From positions 1 to 64,000 of the forward strand of contig NZ_QTPP01000025.1 in NCBI RefSeq assembly GCF_003853415.1: a DNA stretch of 64,000 nucleotides, given 5' to 3'. The notes beneath the pieces are model-generated. The model worked only from the letters and a program-made list of their open reading frames with translations, made no database searches and was not told the DNA's origin. The position numbers and the translations under genes were made by a program. The number at the start of each line of letters is the position of its first letter. Position 1 is the first letter of the stretch. This DNA is from Burkholderia sp. Bp9142 (GTDB lineage Bacteria; Pseudomonadota; Gammaproteobacteria; Burkholderiales; Burkholderiaceae). Of this stretch, positions 45,253-53,586 are shown piece after piece.

Positions 45253-45450
45253 ATGCCGGTCGTTCGCGTCAGTTGGCTCGCGGGCAAGGAAGCGTCCGCC
45301 AAGAAGGCCGTCGCGGCCGACATCACGGAGAGCCTGCTGCGCCATGCCGGGATCGAACCCAGGCACACCTTCGTCATCTTCGAGGACGTTCCTGCCAGCG
45401 ACTGGGCAATCGCGGGCGAGCTTTGCGCCGAACAATCGCGCCCCGCATAA
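45253..45450 (+). CDS. 4-oxalocrotonate tautomerase family protein
   Basis: 65 residues, AAGGAG before the ATG. After Met removal the N-terminus is Pro-Val-Val-Arg-Val, giving the catalytic Pro1 of the tautomerase superfamily. KKAVAADITESLLRHAGIEPRHTFVIFEDVP follows the beta-alpha-beta fold with the conserved hydrophobic core. It tautomerises an enol/keto acid, or in related proteins does hydratase or dehalogenase chemistry. It appears to be cotranscribed with the DMT transporter 48 bases downstream. Confidence 0.88.
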   Translation: MPVVRVSWLAGKEASAKKAVAADITESLLRHAGIEPRHTFVIFEDVPASDWAIAGELCAEQSRPA

Positions 45451-45498
45451 CGAGAAGCGCACCCGCGTCGATCGCCAACCCGCCGGACCGGAACCATC

Positions 45499-46428
45499 TT
45501 GATACGAACCTATTGCGCCTTCGTCCTCCTCGGCGTGTTCTGGGGGTCCAATTTCGTCTACATGAAATGGGCAGGGGCTTTCATCAGCCCGGGCCAGATA
45601 TCGCTGCTGCGCGTCGTGTTCGGTTTCGCGCCGTTGGCCGCGCTCGCGTGGCATCAGCGCGCGGTCCGGCTCGGCCAGATACGTTACCTGCATCATTTCG
45701 CCGTGATGGCCGCGCTGGCCGCGGCGTTTCCCTACTTCGCGATGGCACAGGGGACGACGCTGCTCCCGTCCGGCATTGCCGGCGTGCTGGGCGGATCGTC
45801 GACCCTCTTCACGTCGTTGGCATCGGGCCTGTTCCTGCGCAACGAGAAGATGAACCGCCGGACGCAATACGGTGTCGCGCTGGGCATGGCAGGCATCGTG
45901 CTGATCGCGCGGCCGTGGGCGGGCATGGGCAATGGCGACGCCATCAGCCTGGCGGGCATCGCATGGATGATGGCCGGGTCGGCCCTCTTCGGATTTTCGT
46001 ACATCTACGCCCGGCGCTTCCTGTCGCCGACCGGCCTCGCGCCGCTGGCCATCGTGACCTGGCAGATGGGCGTCGCGTTGCTGATACTTGTCGCACTGAC
46101 CGACGTCCACGGCATCGGGCGGATCTTCGAGGACAGCCGTGCGACGGCCGGGATCGTGATCGGACTCGGGCTGCTCGGCACCGGCTCGGCATTTATTCTG
46201 TATTACTACCTGCTGCAGAAACTCGGCGCCGTGGCGGCTGCCGGCGCCGTGTACATCACGCCCGTGGTGGCGCTGCTCATCGGGTGGAGCACCGGTGAAG
46301 CAGCAGGACTGGCGGAGATCATGGCCGCCGTCCTCATTCTTGGCAGCATCGCCATGCTCGAATCAGGTCGCCAGTACCGCACGCGGCAGCAGTCGCGATT
46401 CATCCAGGGTGCTGCGCCCGTCGAGTGA
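45499..46428 (+). CDS. EamA/DMT-type transporter
   Basis: 309 residues from a TTG at 45499 with GGA nearby. Ten hydrophobic segments form two EamA repeats: an N-terminal YCAFVLLGVFWGSNFVYMKWAG helix and the second repeat beginning around GIAWMMAGSALFGFSYIYARRF. The end (ILGSIAMLE) fits the family. Drug/metabolite superfamily members usually export metabolites or amino acids. Here it may relieve accumulation of an intermediate or transport the substrate. Same transcription unit as the tautomerase, under the putative LysR site. Confidence 0.88.
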   Translation: MIRTYCAFVLLGVFWGSNFVYMKWAGAFISPGQISLLRVVFGFAPLAALAWHQRAVRLGQIRYLHHFAVMAALAAAFPYFAMAQGTTLLPSGIAGVLGGSSTLFTSLASGLFLRNEKMNRRTQYGVALGMAGIVLIARPWAGMGNGDAISLAGIAWMMAGSALFGFSYIYARRFLSPTGLAPLAIVTWQMGVALLILVALTDVHGIGRIFEDSRATAGIVIGLGLLGTGSAFILYYYLLQKLGAVAAAGAVYITPVVALLIGWSTGEAAGLAEIMAAVLILGSIAMLESGRQYRTRQQSRFIQGAAPVE

Positions 46429-46519
46429 CGTCGATGCAGCATTGCAGCGCAACCGGATCGACGACTGACTACGACTGCCCGCGCGTTCTGCCGCCCCGCG
46501 AGCCGGGGCGGCCTCCGGC

Positions 46520-47491
46520 TCAGCCGGCCGATCCGAGCGAACGAACCCGGTTCATGACGTCGTCCGGCACGTCGATCTCGCGCACCTTGATGTGACTGCC
46601 CGGAATCCGCACGCCGGCTTGCGCCAGCCTTGCGATCTGCGCGGCCAGGCGCGCTTCGAAATCGCCGGCGAACACATCGGCCTTCACGGCCACGACGAAA
46701 AGCCCGACGCCCGGCGTCTCGCTCCCTCGCGCGTAAGGCGGCGCGTCCATCGACCAGTTGGCGCCGGTTACGCCCGCGGCCAGGATCTCCATCATCATCG
46801 CGATGTTGGCGCCGCGTGCGCCGCCGAACGGCAACAGCAGGCCGCTGATCGCCGCACGCGCGTCCGTGGTCGGCAGGCCTTGCCCGTCCACCGCCCATCC
46901 GTCGGGAATCGCCTCGCCCGTTTCCGCGGCCTTGCGCACGTTGACGAATGCGGTCGCGCTCGATGCCTGGTCGATCACGAACGGCCGCTCGTTCGCAACC
47001 GGCGCGGCGAACGACACCGGATTGGTTCCGAACACGGCCTTGCCGCTCTCCAGCGTGGTCATCTGCGCCGTCGCATTGCAGGTGCCGAGTGCGACCAGGC
47101 CCGACTCCGCCAGTCGGCGCGTGTAGTAGCCGAGCTCGCCGACGGTGAAGCTGTTCGACACGGCGAGCGTGACAACGCCGTACGTCTTCGCCCGGTCGAC
47201 GAGTTCGTCGAACACGCGGTCATAGGCCAGTTGCGCAATCCCGCCGCGTGCATCGACCCGTACCGCCGCCAGGGCCGGAAAACTCACTTCCGGCTCGGCA
47301 CTCGCGGCAATCCTGCCTTTCGCGAAACCATCCAGGTAATCCGGAAGGTGGGCAAAGCCCACCGCCTTGCTGCCGGCCAGTTCAGCCGATATCACGGCCT
47401 CGGCGAGCGAATGCGCGATCGCATCGTTCGCACCCACCGCCTTGATTGCGTCGAACGCTACCTGCCGCGCTGCTTCACGCTCGTATTTCAT
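46520..47491 (-). CDS. Ldh2/malate dehydrogenase family reductase, probable Delta1-pyrroline-2-carboxylate reductase
   Basis: 323 residues. The Ldh2/YbiC/DpkA fold is recognisable from GSKAVGFAHLPDYLDGFAKGR, VVTLAVSNSFTVGELGYYTRRLAESGLVALGTCNA, FGTNPVSFAAPV and LLPFGGARGANIAMMMEILAAGVTGA. Members next to hydroxyproline-epimerase-family genes reduce Delta1-pyrroline-2-carboxylate (or piperideine-2-carboxylate) to L-proline with NADPH. That fits the neighbour at 47599 and PutA in the same region. A role in converting cyclic imino acids to proline is inferred; lactate/malate-type activity is the alternative. Confidence 0.85.
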   Translation of the reverse strand: MKYEREAARQVAFDAIKAVGANDAIAHSLAEAVISAELAGSKAVGFAHLPDYLDGFAKGRIAASAEPEVSFPALAAVRVDARGGIAQLAYDRVFDELVDRAKTYGVVTLAVSNSFTVGELGYYTRRLAESGLVALGTCNATAQMTTLESGKAVFGTNPVSFAAPVANERPFVIDQASSATAFVNVRKAAETGEAIPDGWAVDGQGLPTTDARAAISGLLLPFGGARGANIAMMMEILAAGVTGANWSMDAPPYARGSETPGVGLFVVAVKADVFAGDFEARLAAQIARLAQAGVRIPGSHIKVREIDVPDDVMNRVRSLGSAG

Positions 47492-47598
47492 CGTCTATCC
47501 CCCCAAATGCAATGGACGACCCGAGCCGTTTCGAGGTGCCCGGGTCGCCCGCATGCCTGCCTGTCCTGTCGATCGATGGCCTGCCAGGCCGCCCTGTG

Positions 47599-48651
47599 TC
47601 ATGCCCAGATGTCGCCCATCGTAAAGCCGTTGACGAACGGATCGTCGGGATCGAGCACATAGGTGTTGTAGCCGTAGATCCACGAGCGGCCGGAGATCGT
47701 CGGCACGACAGCCTGGATATCGCCGACGCTGGCCCGCTCGACGAGGTTGCCCGTGAACACGGTTCCCAGCACGCCTTCGTGCCGGAATGGCTGGTTCAGG
47801 TCCAGCTGGCCCTTGGCATGAAGGGTGGCCATCTTCGCAGACGTGCCCGTTCCGCACGGGCACCGGTCGATGGCGCCAGTCCACGTCGCCGGATTGTCGA
47901 AGTCGATTGCCCCGCTGGCCACCGTGACGGCGTTCTTCCAGTCCGCGTTCGGATTTTCCGTCGGACCTGACAGTTGCGCGATCGTGATGCCGTATCCCGG
48001 ATAATGCGGATGCGCGACGGGCAGCTGCTCCTGCGCTGCCTTCAGGATCAGCGCGGAGACCCGGGTGATTTCCCGACCGTGCTCGGGCTTCAGCTCGAGG
48101 CCCTTGAACTGGCGAACGTCGGCGATCACGTAGAACATGCCGCCCCAGCCCACGTCCACGGTGACCTTGCCGAGATGCGGCACGTCGATGACTTTCTCGA
48201 TGTGGGCGGCAAACGCCGGCACGTTCTTGAAAGTGACCGACGTGACCTTGCCGTTGCTGCACTCGGCCCGGATGCCGATCAGTCCCGCCGGCGCTTCGAG
48301 CTGGAACTCGGTCACGGGCTCCTGCATCGGGATCATCCCGGTTTCCAGCAGCACGGTTGCAACCGAAATGGTGTTGCCGCCGCTCATCACCGGATATTCG
48401 ACCTGCTCCATGATGATGTACCCCGCCGCCGCATCCGGATGCTTTGCCGGCACCACCAGGTTGCAGCAGAGCGGAGGATAGCCGCGCGGCTCCCGCAGCA
48501 TCAGCATGCGGATCTGGTCGTCGTTCTGCTCGAGCCACTTCATCTGCTCGTAGACCGTGTTGCCCGGGATATGGGGAACGCCACCGGTGATCACGCGCAT
48601 CGGCTCACCGGAGTGAGTCTCGACGGCATGGAAAGTGCGCTTGAAGGTCAT
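47599..48651 (-). CDS. proline racemase superfamily, hydroxyproline 2-epimerase-like (Ser/Cys type)
   Basis: 350 residues. The superfamily motifs are present: HTGGEP-like HSGEPMRVITGG at the N-terminus, the first acid/base region VMSGGNT with Ser90, and DRCPCGTGTSAKMA with Cys266. Classical racemases use Cys/Cys and trans-3-hydroxyproline dehydratases Cys/Thr. Here the pair is Ser/Cys, reported for some 3- and 4-hydroxyproline epimerases. The second region and length are normal. With the pyrroline-2-carboxylate reductase-like gene downstream (107 bases, same strand), it should act on a hydroxyproline or proline derivative; exact specificity is open. Confidence 0.88.
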   Translation of the reverse strand: MTFKRTFHAVETHSGEPMRVITGGVPHIPGNTVYEQMKWLEQNDDQIRMLMLREPRGYPPLCCNLVVPAKHPDAAAGYIIMEQVEYPVMSGGNTISVATVLLETGMIPMQEPVTEFQLEAPAGLIGIRAECSNGKVTSVTFKNVPAFAAHIEKVIDVPHLGKVTVDVGWGGMFYVIADVRQFKGLELKPEHGREITRVSALILKAAQEQLPVAHPHYPGYGITIAQLSGPTENPNADWKNAVTVASGAIDFDNPATWTGAIDRCPCGTGTSAKMATLHAKGQLDLNQPFRHEGVLGTVFTGNLVERASVGDIQAVVPTISGRSWIYGYNTYVLDPDDPFVNGFTMGDIWA

Positions 48652-49118
48652 GATCTTCCTGATTGCCTACGTTCTTTACCGACTATGATCGTGCTCGGCG
48701 TTGCGCGAACGTCTCCGTGCACCGCGCAACGTCGCCCCTGCGACCGGACGGCCCTGACCGTCCTGGTCATGGTCGTCGGTCCGATGAGGCAACTTACTCC
48801 GGTCGAGTGACCGACCGATCTGATTTAGCCCGGGTTGTGCTGATCATAAGCGGCGCTTAGGCAACCGGTGGAAGTGCTCCGACGGTCGCGAACACACGGT
48901 GTCGTTACCTCGATCCAGTCGATCGAGGAAGTCGCGTCCGCGCGGCGGAACGACGGAATACCCGGCACCATCCAGGAATCATCCGTCGCCAGCAGTGGCG
49001 AGGGTTAACGATATGCGCCGCCATTCCCCGCTGGCGGCGCATACGTATTCAAGACTTATCGAACGTGCGTATCGTTTCTTCCGATTCCGGCGTTCGACGC
49101 GATCGATCCATGGATGCA
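48652..49118. other. intergenic region with a minus-strand terminator hairpin
   Basis: About 470 bases without a gene. Near its right end, 49012-49023 pairs perfectly with 49032-49043 (12-base stem, eight-base loop), placed downstream of the minus-strand fadL-like gene. No other structure recognised. Confidence 0.6.
49012..49043 (-). terminator. hairpin terminator of the FadL-like gene
   Basis: Perfect stem TATGCGCCGCCA / TGGCGGCGCATA with loop TTCCCCGC, about 75 bases past the stop of the outer-membrane transporter gene; T-run weak. Confidence 0.6.
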
Positions 49119-50303
49119 TCAAAATCGATGCGAGTAGGCGAGACGGAAGAAGTCATAGCCGACTTTCAGGTTCGTGCCGGTGCTCGGTCCTGTTCCGATC
49201 ATCGTTCTCGGTATCGTATGCTCGAGACCAAACGATACGTCGTTCTTCGAATCGACGTGATAAGTGGCACCCAAGGTCACGGCCTGCTCGGAAACCGCGG
49301 GGCTAAAGAACGCAGCGAGCGTATGGTCGGTGTCGACGTGCGAATTCGCATGGCTGTAGCCTGCCATGAGCACCCATTTGGATCCCAACGCGTAAGAAAC
49401 GCCAACACGATAGACGTTCTGGTTGCGCCATCCGAACGTCGCCGGATCGGCCAAGGCCGCCACGGTGCTCCAGTTGATATGCAACCAGTCGAAGGCAACC
49501 TTGAAGCGATCGAACGGTTCGAACGCGATACCGACGCCATACCGTTCCGGCCCGTCAATATGCCCGCCATACTTGAGAAGAACGTCGTCCGCGTATCCGG
49601 ACAAGCGCCCGTAGCGCATTTTTGTATAGTAGCTCGCGCCAACCGACAGCCTGGAAACGGGTTTCCATAAGACGCCGAGCGCGCCACCGATACCGTATGC
49701 CGTTGCAGTTCCGTGGCTCGGCACCGGCTGGAGGGCCCCGGAGGCCCCGGGCACCACGAATCCGCTGACCCGGAATTGCTCGAAACCACCGATCACCGAT
49801 GCACCTACTGCAAGCGTGGGCGTGATCTTGTAGGTTATGGTAGACGCGACGTTGAGTTGAAGCAGATACGATTTGGCATCGAGAACGCCAGGTAGCGGCA
49901 ATGTCGGCCGACCATATTCGGTTTTCTCTCCCGCACCATACATCGACACCCCGAGCGTCAGCTTTGGCGTAACTTCATAGTTGACACCCAATTCCGGCAT
50001 TGGCGTGTTGACGTGGGTCGACTGCGTGTTTCCGGTAAAACCATAAGTTGCATCGGAATAGCCATGGAAGAACGCCATATCGACGTCAAAGCGTGTTCCC
50101 ACGTATGCCATTCCCGCCGGATTGTTCGCCCCACCCAGCGCATCCTGCGGCAACCCGATTGACGCGCCGCCCATGCTGGCGGCCGAAAATCCGTACCCTG
50201 TCATCAAATTCCCGTTCGTCGCCTGAGCGGACGCGGAAAATAACGCCAATACGCCGGCGAACACGGCGCACCTTGTCACTCCACCAAATCTCTCCTTCTC
50301 CAC
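49119..50303 (-). CDS. OmpP1/FadL/TodX-type outer-membrane transporter
   Basis: 394 residues, starting at GTG with AGGAG upstream. A signal peptide ends near SAQATNGNL. The mature N-terminus forms the hatch typical of FadL (GYGFSAASMGGASIGLPQDALGGANNPAGMAYVG). The barrel repeats follow and the protein ends RLAYSHRF with terminal Phe. Homologues (TodX, XylN) admit hydrophobic aromatics. Last gene of the FAH/VOC/reductase group on this strand, suggesting uptake of an aromatic or terpenoid substrate for the downstream-encoded ring dioxygenase. Confidence 0.92.
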   Translation of the reverse strand: MEKERFGGVTRCAVFAGVLALFSASAQATNGNLMTGYGFSAASMGGASIGLPQDALGGANNPAGMAYVGTRFDVDMAFFHGYSDATYGFTGNTQSTHVNTPMPELGVNYEVTPKLTLGVSMYGAGEKTEYGRPTLPLPGVLDAKSYLLQLNVASTITYKITPTLAVGASVIGGFEQFRVSGFVVPGASGALQPVPSHGTATAYGIGGALGVLWKPVSRLSVGASYYTKMRYGRLSGYADDVLLKYGGHIDGPERYGVGIAFEPFDRFKVAFDWLHINWSTVAALADPATFGWRNQNVYRVGVSYALGSKWVLMAGYSHANSHVDTDHTLAAFFSPAVSEQAVTLGATYHVDSKNDVSFGLEHTIPRTMIGTGPSTGTNLKVGYDFFRLAYSHRF

Positions 50304-50586
50304 AACGTCTCCTTTGTATTTAGCTCATAATTGTATTTTTAGTATTTATAAAAACATCCAAACCTGATTCATGAGCAGATAGAAATCTCCTTATTGATTC
50401 GCTCGCCGAGCGGCACGATTATTCTCAAGCTGGAAGAGAAAGGCCGGCGCCATGAAATTCCGGCCGAGGGTGCCGTCAATGCTTCTGATTGGCGAGTCGA
50501 TACCGGAATGCATACGGCGCGACTCTGCCAATGCCTCCCGCACCGCAAACCGGAACGTCGCGACGCAGAAGCAACAACAGAAGGCC

Positions 50587-51651
50587 TCAACCGGCCGCCG
50601 CACTCCGCACGCGGTCAGCTTCAGAAACGAACGAATCCGCGAAGAAGACCTGCTCCGGCAATCCGCACGCTTCGACAAAATCGCGCCGCGCGGCATCAAC
50701 CATGACGGGTGCGCCGCATGCATATACCTGCGCGTCCGCGAGCATGACCTTGCAATCGTCCATCACCGCGTGATGGACCAACCCGACGCGTCCCTGCCAG
50801 CCGCACGCCGTCGTCGGATCGGACAACACCGGCACAAACGTCAGGCCCTCATGCTGGCCGGCCAGATCGTTCAGCTCATCGAGCAGATAGAGGTCCGCGC
50901 GGGTCCGGCCGCCCCAGTAAACCGTAATCGGCCGCGTGCGATGAATCTCCTTGCGCAATGCGTAGCGAAGCATGGCGAGGATTGGCGCCATCCCTGTTCC
51001 GCTCGCCAGCATCACGATCGGCTTCGTACTGTCTTCACGCAGATGGAACGTACCTAGCGGACCTTCGAAACGCAGCAGGTCGCGCATTTTCATCGACGTG
51101 AAGACATGGTCGGTGAAGCTGCCGCCCGACACGTGCCGCAAGTGCAGCTCGATTTCCACGACGCCTTCGATACCCGGATCGGTCGCAATCGAGTAGCTTC
51201 GGCGCCTTCCATCGGCCGTCAGAATGTCCACGTACTGCCCGGCGAGAAAGCGCATCTTCTCGTTCATCGGCAAACGCAGGCGCAGCCCCATGACGTCGGG
51301 CGCCAGGCGGGACATACCGATGACCCGGCACGGAACGACACGCGGTCGAATGCCGGTCATGTCGTCCAGCTCGTCGACCTCGACTTCGCAATCGGTTTCC
51401 GGGGACGCCTGGCACAGCAACGCGTAGCCCTGCTCTCGCTCCGGCATGCTGAGGTATCCGATCGCGGTTTCGCCGTGACTTATCGTTCCTTTACGAACAC
51501 GTGCGCGGCACCCTCGGCAGATGCCTGTCTTGCAGCTGTAGGGCAGACTTCGCCCTGCCTTGATGCCGGCACCGAGAATGCTTTCGCCCGGCGCGACGTC
51601 GAAGGTGTGTCCGCTCGGGACCAGCGTAATCGTTCTGGTAGTCGCTTCCAT
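50587..51651 (-). CDS. NADH oxidoreductase with N-terminal 2Fe-2S domain (phenol hydroxylase reductase-like)
   Basis: 354 residues. The plant-type ferredoxin domain comes first (CKTGICRGCRARV with a later Cys in LLCQA), then an FAD barrel (RRSYSIATDP), then the NAD domain (VMLASGTGMAPILAMLRYAL, VYWGGRTRADLYLLDEL, YACGAPVMVDAARRDF). This is the order of reductases serving multicomponent oxygenases or dideoxysugar enzymes. The cluster has another, VanB-like reductase beside the dioxygenase, so this one may serve a different oxygenase or be a second electron donor. Confidence 0.9.
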   Translation of the reverse strand: MEATTRTITLVPSGHTFDVAPGESILGAGIKAGRSLPYSCKTGICRGCRARVRKGTISHGETAIGYLSMPEREQGYALLCQASPETDCEVEVDELDDMTGIRPRVVPCRVIGMSRLAPDVMGLRLRLPMNEKMRFLAGQYVDILTADGRRRSYSIATDPGIEGVVEIELHLRHVSGGSFTDHVFTSMKMRDLLRFEGPLGTFHLREDSTKPIVMLASGTGMAPILAMLRYALRKEIHRTRPITVYWGGRTRADLYLLDELNDLAGQHEGLTFVPVLSDPTTACGWQGRVGLVHHAVMDDCKVMLADAQVYACGAPVMVDAARRDFVEACGLPEQVFFADSFVSEADRVRSAAAG

Positions 51652-51680
51652 GATTTGTCTCGCTCCGCGTCCAGCCTGGC

Positions 51681-52187
51681 CTATGCCGTCAGCGTCATGG
51701 ACGAGTCGTAACGGTCGCCGAAATCGAACATGTCTTCATGCTGGAATCCGCCGGCGTAGTACTGCACTTCCCACCAGTTGTTGTCCCTGTCCTGAAGATA
51801 GAACGAATACACACCGTGCTGTTCGACGGGGTTCGTGGTGTTCTGGATACCGTACGTTTCCTTGAGTCGTTGTGCCGCTTCATGCGCCGCATCAACTTCC
51901 TCGCGCGAACTCACATCGATGCCCCAGTGCGTGAGAAAACTCATCGAGTGAACCTCGCTGCCGACTTCCACGCATACGATGTGGAACTTGAACCCGCACC
52001 TCAACGCCATCGACACCGGCGAGTGTTGAACGACCTCGAGGCCGAGAAATTCCTCGTAGAACTTTCGGGACGTCGCGAGCTCGCGGCATTCGAGCGTACC
52101 GTGCGACATCACGTAAGGCTTGATGACCGAGGTTTCCGTCTTCGGATCCGCATGCGCGTCCGGGACGATTTCCCTGATATAGCTCAT
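51681..52187 (-). CDS. VOC family protein (glyoxalase/extradiol dioxygenase fold)
   Basis: 168 residues from the ATG at 52187, GAGGAGG just upstream. A single VOC module pair with MSHGTLECRELATSRKFYEEFLGLEVVQ, a mid-region HSMSFLTHWGIDV, and YSFYLQDRDNNWWEVQYYAGGF containing the Glu. His in MSHGT, His in LTHWG and Glu in WEVQY could be the metal triad. Too short for a classical two-domain catechol dioxygenase; may be an isomerase, lyase or small dioxygenase. Part of the FadL-reductase-FAH gene group. Confidence 0.8.
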   Translation of the reverse strand: MSYIREIVPDAHADPKTETSVIKPYVMSHGTLECRELATSRKFYEEFLGLEVVQHSPVSMALRCGFKFHIVCVEVGSEVHSMSFLTHWGIDVSSREEVDAAHEAAQRLKETYGIQNTTNPVEQHGVYSFYLQDRDNNWWEVQYYAGGFQHEDMFDFGDRYDSSMTLTA

Positions 52188-52209
52188 GACTTCCTCCTCG
52201 CCTCGACGG

Positions 52210-53157
52210 TCAAGCGATGCTGGTTTCGAGCACGCCCAGCCCGTCGATTTCGACTCGAACGCGATCCCCCGCCGCGAGAAATTCCCGTGTAGCGGCACCC
52301 ACGCCGGCCGGCGTGCCAGTCAGGATCACGTCGCCCGGATTCAGCGTGACGGCCTTCGACAGGTGCGCGATCTGCTCGGCGAGCGAGAAGATCATCTGAC
52401 TCGTGTTCGAATCCTGTTTGCGTACGCCGTTGACGCTCAGGCGAATGCCGATCGATTGAGGATCGTCGACCTGGTCCGCGGGAACGATCCACGGCCCCAT
52501 CGGACAGGCGCCCTCGAAAGCCTTGTGCGACGTCCAGTCGTAATGGAACGGCGTGCCGCCCGGCATCTGCGGACGACGCATCAGATCACGCGCGGACAGA
52601 TCGTTGGCGATCGTGTAACCGGCCACGTACTGCAATGCATCCTCCGCCGACACGTTACGCGCCGGCTTGCCGATCACCACAGCCAGTTCGGCCTCCCAGT
52701 CCACCGTAGCCGCATGCTCCGGGTGCTTCGTTCGTGCGTGCGGGCCGACCACGCAACTCCGCGACGGTTTGATGAAGAACCACGGCGCACCGAAATAGGC
52801 GCGCAAATCGTCGGGCATCGGATGGTTGAGCGCCTTGCTCATTTCCTCCACGTGGTCGCGATAGTTGGCGCCGGCGCAATAGATCGTGCCCGGCTGCGGC
52901 AGCGGTGCCCAGAGTCGCACGTTCGGAAGCGGCACCGCGTCTGCGTGCGGCACTTCCGTGCCCGACGCATACGCCGACAGTTTCCGGCTATGGTCCGACC
53001 AGCTTTCGAGCAACGCCTGCACCGACAGGCCTGCGCCGCTGGCGGCTTCGCCGGCGAGAATGGATTCGGCGTCGAACACCGATTCGTCGATGACGATCCC
53101 GGCTCGAGCGGACAGCGAATCCGTGGAATATGTGACCACCTTGTAATTAGATTGCAC
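52210..53157 (-). CDS. fumarylacetoacetate hydrolase family protein
   Basis: 315 residues from a GTG with GGAG upstream. The FAH fold is evident: GTIYCAGANYRDHVEEM, FFIKPSRS, VDWEAELAVVIGKPARNV with metal-ligand Glu residues, YTIANDLSARDL and VILTGTPAGVGA. Such enzymes hydrolyse or decarboxylate 2-oxo-acid intermediates of meta-cleavage (2-hydroxymuconate-type hydratase/decarboxylase or acylpyruvase). Probably handles the ring-fission product made by the extradiol enzyme encoded at 56699. Divergent from the LysR gene. Confidence 0.9.
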   Translation of the reverse strand: MQSNYKVVTYSTDSLSARAGIVIDESVFDAESILAGEAASGAGLSVQALLESWSDHSRKLSAYASGTEVPHADAVPLPNVRLWAPLPQPGTIYCAGANYRDHVEEMSKALNHPMPDDLRAYFGAPWFFIKPSRSCVVGPHARTKHPEHAATVDWEAELAVVIGKPARNVSAEDALQYVAGYTIANDLSARDLMRRPQMPGGTPFHYDWTSHKAFEGACPMGPWIVPADQVDDPQSIGIRLSVNGVRKQDSNTSQMIFSLAEQIAHLSKAVTLNPGDVILTGTPAGVGAATREFLAAGDRVRVEIDGLGVLETSIA

Positions 53158-53586
53158 GGCTACTCCGTTGAAGTACGTTTGACGCTTCCCGATTCCGATA
53201 CATCGCCGTCGGCCCGTTGTTCATCAGAGCCGCTTCCGCCGGCATCGCGGAAACGCTGAATGCGTCGTCATTGCAAGCGAAATGATCGATATATCGTTAT
53301 ACGAACCATCATCATCGATACGTCTCCGGACAGCTGGTCCGTTCCGTATCAATGTAACGACTCGATCTGATTCAAGTATGGATCGCTGTCGAATGCTTGA
53401 GTAGCGAGTCAATCTGTACTTCTGTCGTCCGCACACGGAGGGAATCGCGGCCACGGTACGGCGGGAATTTTTCGACCGCACGCTTTCGCTTTCGACGAAG
53501 GCCGGCTCCTCTACGTGTGATTCCCGATGGAGAGGATGGCTGAGACACCGTTATAATTTTGAATTATCTGTCCCTATGTGAGTGCG
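53158..53586. other. divergent promoter region of the aromatic cluster
   Basis: About 430 bases between the FAH gene and the LysR gene; no coding sequence seen. AT-rich elements include the self-complementary CGATATATCG at 53287-53296 and the inverted repeat at 53553-53567. Confidence 0.6.
53553..53567. promoter_or_regulatory. ATAATT-N3-AATTAT inverted repeat
   Basis: A perfect 6-3-6 palindrome 20 bases before the LysR start, in otherwise GC-rich DNA. It fits an autoregulatory site or -10 region. Confidence 0.5.
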
